A stretch of 56,778 bases of DNA from an uncultured Lachnospiraceae bacterium. Lineage in GTDB: Bacteria > Bacillota > Clostridia > Lachnospirales > Lachnospiraceae. The position numbers were made by a program, and so were the translations under genes. The stretch spans positions 1 through 56,778 of the forward strand of contig CANDAG010000025.1 of the NCBI GenBank assembly GCA_947382625.1, read 5' to 3'. The notes under the pieces are model-generated. The model made no database searches and was not told where the DNA came from. It saw nothing but the letters and a program-made list of their open reading frames with translations. Shown here in pieces: positions 52,061 through 56,778 of the stretch; the stretch's first letter is position 1; every line of letters starts with the position of its first letter.

Positions 52061-52771
52061 CTATATCTTCCGCAAAAATTGTTTTAGCAAAGCCCAAATC
52101 CATACAAACAACAATGGAAAGGTTGGAAGCATATAAAACAGTGAATTCTCAAAAACCGCTTTTCCAATCCAAAACGAAGGCAGCGGAGATAATACGTATT
52201 GCACATTATCCTTTACGAAAAAGGGGATAGCCGCACCGAACATAATGAGTGTGGATAACTTTGTTACCGCCATGCCCTCAAGTTTATTTGACGAAAGCGT
52301 TAAAATTAACAATACAATAACAATCCCTTGTAACGTTCCGCCTGCTGCAAGCAACACAATATAAGAAAAAGGAAACGGTGACAGTTTAAAAACAGGCAAA
52401 AGAACAACTGTTACAAGCAATGCAAAGACAGAAGGAATGCCAAAACGAGCAATTAAATACCCATGTTTTGTAAGCGGCGTAATGAATAGATATTTCGCTG
52501 TTTTTTCATCATTTTCTTCTAATGTTACCATTACTGATACGAAGCCAAACATAGCGGGAGACAGCATAGCAAATAATATGTCGATCAAGCCATAATAAGG
52601 GGAAATAACTGTTGGTACATGAAACCAATCCGTCAAAGCGTCCTCAAAAAGAGGTATCACAAACCGAAATAAAAATCCCACTAAAATCGGAGCAAGGCAG
52701 GCAGCAAATAACATCATATCCCTCCGTAAGTATGTCACCATTCCCCAAAAACTTAACCGAATCGCTTTCAT
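52061..52771 (-). CDS. ABC exporter permease (fluoroquinolone/ABC-2 type)
   Basis: 236 residues, six hydrophobic segments. The start MKAIRLSFWGMVTYLRRDMMLFAACLAP and loop TLEENDEKTAKYLFITPLTKHGY are features of small ABC-2 permeases that export peptides or drugs. The ATG at 52769-52771 overlaps the stop of the next permease by 4 bp, so the two are coupled. GGGAGGTGTGAAGCT precedes it. More AT-rich than most of the window. Confidence 0.75.
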   Translation of the reverse strand: MKAIRLSFWGMVTYLRRDMMLFAACLAPILVGFLFRFVIPLFEDALTDWFHVPTVISPYYGLIDILFAMLSPAMFGFVSVMVTLEENDEKTAKYLFITPLTKHGYLIARFGIPSVFALLVTVVLLPVFKLSPFPFSYIVLLAAGGTLQGIVIVLLILTLSSNKLEGMAVTKLSTLIMFGAAIPFFVKDNVQYVLSPLPSFWIGKAVFENSLFYMLPTFPLLFVWIWALLKQFLRKI

Positions 52772-53448
52772 AGCTTCACACCTCCCATGCTTCTCCAAAT
52801 TTTTAAAACAGATTTTTTTGAAAAGACTAATAGAATAACTATCAATACTATTACCTCTAAAATCCCAGTTATGGGTGGAGCATAGCCTGAAACCATATCC
52901 ATGCAGACATTGATAGGATAATATCGCAGCCAGGTCGGAGTGATTTCGAATAAATGCAGCATAGCGGGAACAAAGCATACAATCTCTATCGGTATAGTCC
53001 ACAAAATGAACTGATTAAGGCTGGATATTTTCGTTGCTGTAATCATACTCAAAAGTGTAAATATCGTACTGGACAGTATCGTGCCAAGCAGCACAATATG
53101 TAAATTGTCCACATTGGCGATTAATGCCAATATAGCTGCGACAATAAAGGAAATAGCACACAATGAACCGGCTTTAGCAATGATGTATTCTGCCTCACGA
53201 ACAGGAGAAACCGCAAATGCACATGGCGTGTGCTGGCTTTTTTCTAATAAGATAATCGCTCCCATAAAGAATAGTCCCATCGCCGCAGGGTCAGAAAAAA
53301 TCAAAATAGCTGCGGTTTTTTCTTTCCAGCTTCCTGGAACGGCAAAAAGAATAAAAGCGTAAATTGCTGTTAAAACAGCATATAAAAAATAAAAACCATA
53401 TTTTCTTTGAAAACGAATATCCCATAAAAACAGACGGCTTAATCTCAC
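52768..53448 (-). CDS. ABC exporter permease 2
   Basis: 226 residues, about six hydrophobic segments. Starts with GTG (53446-53448) behind GGGGAGGACGTTATT; the GTG overlaps the stop of the ATPase (GTGA). FSDPAAMGLFFMGAIILLEKSQHTP and AVSPVREAEYIIAKAG are typical of ABC-2 permeases that act as paired subunits. Part of the TetR-regulated exporter. Confidence 0.75.
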   Translation of the reverse strand: MRLSRLFLWDIRFQRKYGFYFLYAVLTAIYAFILFAVPGSWKEKTAAILIFSDPAAMGLFFMGAIILLEKSQHTPCAFAVSPVREAEYIIAKAGSLCAISFIVAAILALIANVDNLHIVLLGTILSSTIFTLLSMITATKISSLNQFILWTIPIEIVCFVPAMLHLFEITPTWLRYYPINVCMDMVSGYAPPITGILEVIVLIVILLVFSKKSVLKIWRSMGGVKL

Positions 53449-54290
53449 AATAACGTCCTCCCCGTAAGATCCATAAAAATGTCATTCAAGGTTGGCTCGC
53501 TGCTGTGAATGGATTGCAGGCGATTTTCCGCAATCAATCTTTTTAACTGTTCATCGGCAGATAGACAATCAAGTGGACAGCTTGCGCTATGCTCCTCATT
53601 TTCCATCCATGTATAAGTTACGGTTGTCGCACCTTTTGACATGATCAGTTTATGCGGGCTGTCAAGAGCGCATATTTTACCACCCACAATAAACGCCACC
53701 CTGTCGCAAAGCTCGGCTGCGTCCTGCATATTATGTGTTGTCAAAAGAATGGTTTTCCCTTTTGCCTTTTCCTCTAAAATCATATCTTTCATTACGCGGC
53801 TATTTGTGGGGTCAAGTCCACTTGTCGGCTCGTCAAGGCAAAGCAGAAGCGGGTCATGCAATAATGCTTTTATAAAATTTAAACGTGCTTTCATGCCCTT
53901 TGAGTAATCAGATACACGCTTATCCGCATCATGTTCCAATCCTGCCTTTTCCAGAAGCTGCTCAATCGGACGTGACTTTTTTTCATACAGTGATGAAAAA
54001 AATCGCAGGTTTTCTTTCGCAGTCAGCTTCTCATACATGGTTGAAAATTCAAAATCCACTCCGATATTCTCATAAAAATTCTTTGTACGCTCCCTGCACT
54101 CAACGCCATTTACAATGGCAGAACCCTGATAAGTTGTCAGCATTCCTATCAGCACTTTTTGCAGTGTGCTTTTGCCTGCCCCAGACGGTCCTAAAAATCC
54201 AAAGATTTCCCCAGATGAAACAGAAAAGCTCATATCAGAAATAAAAGGCTGTTTCGTATAGCTGAACGAAAGATTTTTAACCTGTATCAT
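53445..54290 (-). CDS. ABC exporter ATP-binding protein
   Basis: 281 residues. Walker A GPSGAGKSTL (about 34-43), signature YSKGMKARLNF (about 147), Walker B LLLCLDEPTSGLD, H-loop TTHNMQDAAE. Together with the two overlapping permease genes it makes a classical three-gene exporter, and a TetR regulator is divergently related (same strand, upstream). Substrate not deducible; antibiotic or bacteriocin export is the usual guess and is unproven. Confidence 0.92.
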   Translation of the reverse strand: MIQVKNLSFSYTKQPFISDMSFSVSSGEIFGFLGPSGAGKSTLQKVLIGMLTTYQGSAIVNGVECRERTKNFYENIGVDFEFSTMYEKLTAKENLRFFSSLYEKKSRPIEQLLEKAGLEHDADKRVSDYSKGMKARLNFIKALLHDPLLLCLDEPTSGLDPTNSRVMKDMILEEKAKGKTILLTTHNMQDAAELCDRVAFIVGGKICALDSPHKLIMSKGATTVTYTWMENEEHSASCPLDCLSADEQLKRLIAENRLQSIHSSEPTLNDIFMDLTGRTLL

Positions 54291-54309
54291 ATACCCTCCT
54301 CATACCATA

Positions 54310-54334
54310 TGACTAAACTATATTTAATAGTCAA
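54310..54334 (-). promoter_or_regulatory. TetR operator and promoter of the exporter
   Basis: TGACTA (54328-54333) and TAGTCA (54310-54315) lie 12 bp apart. The same 6-12-6 layout occurs at 54980-55003. A -35 TTGACT (54329-54334) overlaps it, with a weak TCATAT -10. A TetR dimer here would block exporter transcription. Confidence 0.6.
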
Positions 54335-54349
54335 ATAATGGTTTGTTTT

Positions 54350-54371
54350 AAGTCCGACTTCTGTCGGACTT
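54350..54371 (-). terminator. Hairpin after the TetR gene
   Basis: AAGTCCGAC and its complement, loop of 4 nt, immediately after the TetR stop. No long T-run, so a weak terminator. Confidence 0.5.
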
Positions 54372-54372
54372 C

Positions 54373-54972
54373 TTAAATAATCTGTGTTATAACTCCATAA
54401 ATCAAAGTACGCAGTGCCCTGTCATAATGTTCTTCGCCAATCTCTGCTTTATGCAGTGTTGCAAAATAGATTGCATGAAACGCAGCACTAATCACATTGA
54501 TGTCCACTTCTTTTTTTACAGGGAACAGGGCAAGCATTTTTTCAATCGTGTCTGAATCGTCCTTAAAATGCTCCTCCACTACTTCCCGCGGCAGCTTACG
54601 CACAAGCAATTCCACTTCATTAAGGTCAAGCAATTTCAAAATCAGCATTTTCTCTGTCATTTTATAAAACTCAAAAACAATGTCAGTCAGTTTGTCTGCT
54701 GAAAATTCAGTATTGGCAATATTAGAAACAACCCGGTACAACTCACGGTTGACATTCTCCTGCTGTTCCTGGATAACGTCAAACAAAAGCAATTCCTTTG
54801 ACTTATAAAAGAGATAGAATGTTCCTTTCGGGATATTTACCCGCTTCACAATTTCATCAACCGTTGTACGGCGGACACCATACTGTGAGAGACATTTTGC
54901 AGCTTCCTCTTTCAGCCGTTTCTTTATGTATTCTTTTTCCTGTTCTGAATAACTCTTTGGCAACAGCTCCAC
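54373..54972 (-). CDS. TetR-family transcriptional regulator
   Basis: 199 residues. HTH at about 22-58 (AAKCLSQYGVRRTTVDEIVKRVNIPKGTFYLFYKSKELLL), the rest helical ligand/dimer domain. It likely represses the adjacent exporter and itself via the two matched operators. The start is not certain: GTG at 54972 sits very close to AAAAGAG, while TTG four codons in has GAGGTGGAG 3 nt upstream. A consensus promoter lies at 55003-55031. Confidence 0.9.
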   Translation of the reverse strand: MELLPKSYSEQEKEYIKKRLKEEAAKCLSQYGVRRTTVDEIVKRVNIPKGTFYLFYKSKELLLFDVIQEQQENVNRELYRVVSNIANTEFSADKLTDIVFEFYKMTEKMLILKLLDLNEVELLVRKLPREVVEEHFKDDSDTIEKMLALFPVKKEVDINVISAAFHAIYFATLHKAEIGEEHYDRALRTLIYGVITQII

Positions 54973-54979
54973 CTCTTTT

Positions 54980-55003
54980 TGACCAAAATTGATTGTATAG
55001 TCA
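54980..55003 (-). promoter_or_regulatory. TetR operator 2 (autoregulatory)
   Basis: TGACCA (54980-54985) and TAGTCA (54998-55003) 12 bp apart, directly against the -10 of the TetR promoter. It matches the exporter operator in arms and several spacer positions (TGACTAT at one end, TTTRGTCA at the other on the minus strand). Confidence 0.65.
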
Positions 55004-55031
55004 TTATAAGTAAACTCTATATGTTTGTCAA
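55003..55031 (-). promoter_or_regulatory. TetR gene promoter (perfect consensus)
   Basis: TTGACA (55026-55031) and TATAAT (55003-55008), spacer 17 bp, full consensus on both boxes. Confidence 0.85.
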
Positions 55032-55081
55032 GCAGCTACCTATTTCCTTTCATATTCACATATTTCAGCACACACCAAAAT

Positions 55082-55116
55082 CCCCGCAAAACCTTTAAAT
55101 CCAAGGCTTTGCGGGG
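55082..55116 (-). terminator. Terminator beside tRNA-Lys remnant
   Basis: CCCCGCAAAGCCTT with AAGGTTTTGCGGGG, then ATTTTGG on the minus strand. It would end the original tRNA-Lys transcript. Confidence 0.75.
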
Positions 55117-55128
55117 ATTCTTCATTCG

Positions 55129-55176
55129 TGAGCCACCGGGGACTCGAACCCCGGACAACTTGATTAAAAGTCAAAT
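55129..55176 (-). tRNA. tRNA-Lys (UUU) 3' half; prophage attachment site
   Basis: On the minus strand the anticodon arm TTGACTTTTAATCAA (UUU), T-arm CCGGGG TTCGAGT CCCCGG and acceptor TGGCTCA are intact, but there is no 5' acceptor strand or D-arm upstream. Prophages that integrate at the 3' end of a tRNA leave just such a fragment at one end. The genes that follow are phage lysis genes, so this is attL or attR. The complete tRNA-Lys should lie at the far end of the prophage. Confidence 0.85.
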
Positions 55177-55272
55177 AATAATTTGAGATTTTTCCTTTAT
55201 TTATGCGGCTTTATATGCCATCTGCTATAATAATGCTATAATTGACTTATCAACACGCTTGAGAAAAATCAT

Positions 55273-56061
55273 CTAAGTACAAATAACACTCCATGTCTTT
55301 GGTCCTACAATCCCATCTACTGCAAGGCCGTTGTCTGCCTGGAATGCCTTCACGGTCTCCAAGGTTTTGGCTCCAAAGATGCCATCGATGGCTCCGACTC
55401 CATAGCCTTTAGCTGTAAGGCATTGCTGCAGGTAGGTTACATCAGTTCCGCGGCTACCAGTTCTGACAGTGCTTCGCGGCCTGGTGTACCCTTGCAAGTT
55501 TCCATAGTAAATATTCATATCCACATCAGTAGATATGCCGGGTACTTTCCCTTTCGAAGAATGCTGCCACATAAACGGCTGGTACCCACCCATACCAGAG
55601 CTGTATCTTGCCAGCCATAAGGGATATTTGCTTAAATCTCCGAATTTATTCTCTATGTAATCAACATTGGAGTAAACTCCCACTTCATATCCCTTACTGG
55701 ACAGATAATCACAAAAAGCTCTGACAATGGCTGTCCGACTTTCTTTCGTTTGTGGGTTACGTTTGTCGGAATCATACTCCCAGTCAGCCCATACCCGCAT
55801 TGTAATGATCTCTCTGTACTTACTGATAATTTCCTCACATTTCTTTGCATTTGCAATCGCTTCAGTTACATCGTCAGCATAGATAAACCAGTAAATGCCC
55901 ACTTTAAGGCCGGCTGCGTCAGCTCCGCAGATGTTGTTGATAAACTGCCTGTCCATCTGCGATTTGCCATACCCGGCACGGATGATTGCAAAATCTGCTG
56001 ACTGCCTTACTTTATTCCAATCAATAGTACCGTTGTGGTATGATACATCAATTCCTTTCAT
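55273..56061 (-). CDS. Prophage endolysin, GH25 lysozyme with PG-binding domain
   Basis: 262 residues. GH25 domain 1-190 (IDVSYHNGTIDW with catalytic Asp, VWADWEYD with Asp/Glu, GVYSNVDYIENKF), then a PG_binding_1 domain (TYLQQCLTAKGYGVGAIDGIFGAKTLETV) at about 200-262. Cleaves the peptidoglycan glycan chain at lysis. No signal peptide, so it depends on a holin. Start behind AAAGGGATAAGGTGATTAA. Last gene of the prophage before its attachment site. Confidence 0.93.
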   Translation of the reverse strand: MKGIDVSYHNGTIDWNKVRQSADFAIIRAGYGKSQMDRQFINNICGADAAGLKVGIYWFIYADDVTEAIANAKKCEEIISKYREIITMRVWADWEYDSDKRNPQTKESRTAIVRAFCDYLSSKGYEVGVYSNVDYIENKFGDLSKYPLWLARYSSGMGGYQPFMWQHSSKGKVPGISTDVDMNIYYGNLQGYTRPRSTVRTGSRGTDVTYLQQCLTAKGYGVGAIDGIFGAKTLETVKAFQADNGLAVDGIVGPKTWSVICT

Positions 56062-56070
56062 TTAATCACC

Positions 56071-56310
56071 TTATCCCTTTAACTCCTGCAGATGTTCATC
56101 CGCTGTGATAGCTGCCTGTGTAAAGCTGTTGTTCTTCCACCACGCCCAGAGTGCCGCCCCTATAGTCAGCAGCATGGACACAGCCTGTCCAAAATCCTCA
56201 TCAGTAAAGGGCAACGGATTGTACCCACTGATCATCAGCACCTGATTGATAAGCGCAAATGTCAGCACTGCGGTTCTTACGATGGTTCCTTTTTCGATTT
56301 TCTTTTTCAT
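56071..56310 (-). CDS. Prophage holin
   Basis: 79 residues, two membrane segments (about 11-30 and 44-60) separated by a short acidic turn, charged C-terminus. Size, topology and place directly before the lysin fit an SPP1-type phage holin that forms holes for the lysin. ATG follows AGAGGAAAAGTAAT. Confidence 0.8.
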   Translation of the reverse strand: MKKKIEKGTIVRTAVLTFALINQVLMISGYNPLPFTDEDFGQAVSMLLTIGAALWAWWKNNSFTQAAITADEHLQELKG

Positions 56311-56311
56311 A

Positions 56312-56653
56312 TTACTTTTCCTCTCTTCCTTCCGGCTCTTCCGGCATCTTTAAAAGTGTATGATATAGCTGCGTTGCAACATCGTTGCCTCCTAATTCGT
56401 GGTATGCCTCATAGGCTTTCTTGATTGATTCTTTAGCGTATATGGGACAAAAATCTCGCTCTTGGTATTTATTATAGTTCGATACAATACTTTCCCTCAA
56501 AAGGCACTGTACTCCATCAGCAACTGCCTTATTTTTCTGTTGCTCTTCTTTTAGTTTTTTGGTTGTCTGTCGGTACAAATAGCCAAGGATAACCGTTGAC
56601 ACGGAAAAAATCCATTCTACCCAATGCGCCGATATGTAAGATATTATTTCCAT
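56312..56653 (-). CDS. Small prophage membrane protein
   Basis: 113 residues. One membrane helix near 12-28, then a charged coiled-coil-like tail (LYRQTTKKLKEEQQKNKAVADGVQCLLRES). Proteins of this type often sit just before the holin in Firmicutes phages; a role as a lysis accessory is likely but unproven. It ends next to the holin start. Confidence 0.65.
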   Translation of the reverse strand: MEIISYISAHWVEWIFSVSTVILGYLYRQTTKKLKEEQQKNKAVADGVQCLLRESIVSNYNKYQERDFCPIYAKESIKKAYEAYHELGGNDVATQLYHTLLKMPEEPEGREEK

Positions 56654-56672
56654 CTTTGCCAGCTCCTGTTAC

Positions 56673-56778
56673 TTAAACTCTTTCCCTGTAATCTCCTCAA
56701 ATTCCTCTTCTGTAATCCACTTGCCAACAGCTGCAGTCACCTTTGCAAGGTTCCACAATTTTCTGTCATAGTACTGTT
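56673..56778 (-). CDS. XkdX-family phage protein (3' end only)
   Basis: Partial gene leaving the right edge. The visible end reads QYYDRKLWNLAKVTAAVGKW, then TEEEFEEITGKEF and TAA at 56673-56675. This is the usual end of small XkdX proteins, encoded between tail-fibre and holin genes in Firmicutes phages. It shows that phage tail genes continue beyond the window. Confidence 0.7.

Overview
The window looks like chromosomal DNA from a flagellated, saccharolytic gut-type Lachnospiraceae (Clostridia). The basis is Firmicutes-style strong AGGAGG ribosome binding sites, Clostridia-type ribosomal proteins, a flagellin of the Lachnospiraceae kind, YesM/YesN two-component pairs next to sugar ABC importers, a PPi-type phosphofructokinase, and several protein families I know mainly from Lachnospiraceae. 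There is no rRNA gene, so the genus cannot be fixed.

Layout. 1-2.7 kb: start of the S10 ribosomal operon on the minus strand (rpsJ, rplC, rplD, rplW, start of rplB) with two stacked promoters and a folded leader. 2.8-4.9 kb: flagellin preceded by a divergent csrA; the flagellin leader carries two CsrA-type GGA sites. 4.98-5.79 kb: a small tyrosine recombinase flanked by a perfect 19-bp inverted repeat, a candidate DNA inversion switch beside the motility genes. 5.8-13.4 kb: DUF1015 protein, glutamate 5-kinase, a RACo-like ASKHA protein, an rRNA-type methyltransferase, two small or membrane proteins, trpS and a DUF5721-like gene. 13.4-20.8 kb: a coiled-coil protein, a three-gene DUF990-type ABC exporter, pepT, and a MutS2-like ATPase without the Smr domain, preceded by a possible structured RNA.

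21.2-27.6 kb and 39.5-47.6 kb: two complete sugar-uptake clusters, each with a lipoprotein binding protein, two permeases, a YesM-type sensor and a YesN/AraC response regulator. The second ends in a GH43 glycosidase. No importer ATPase is present, so a shared MsmX-type ATPase is expected elsewhere. 27.8-35.7 kb: a broken YhcG nuclease, an S66 peptidase coupled to an APH-type kinase, a lipoprotein metallo-beta-lactamase-fold protein, a tiny ORF, and glycogen phosphorylase with a LacI-type regulator whose likely operator lies inside the glgP promoter. 35.8-39.5 kb: a MshEN-like protein, PPi-phosphofructokinase, and a cation antiporter under a yybP-ykoY (Mn2+) riboswitch.

47.7-55.2 kb: an XRE-TPR-like regulator, a membrane protein, a decayed gene, tRNA-Leu(UAG), a GH35-like beta-galactosidase, and an AT-rich ABC export system with its TetR regulator and two matching operators. 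At 55.13 kb lies only the 3' half of a tRNA-Lys(UUU), followed by prophage lysis and tail genes (GH25 lysin, holin, small membrane protein, XkdX-like end). This marks the attachment-site end of a prophage that continues past the window.

Two families of short palindromic repeats are scattered between genes. The candidates most worth following are the recombinase/inverted-repeat locus beside csrA-flagellin, the possible structured RNA before the mutS2-like gene, and the repeat families.
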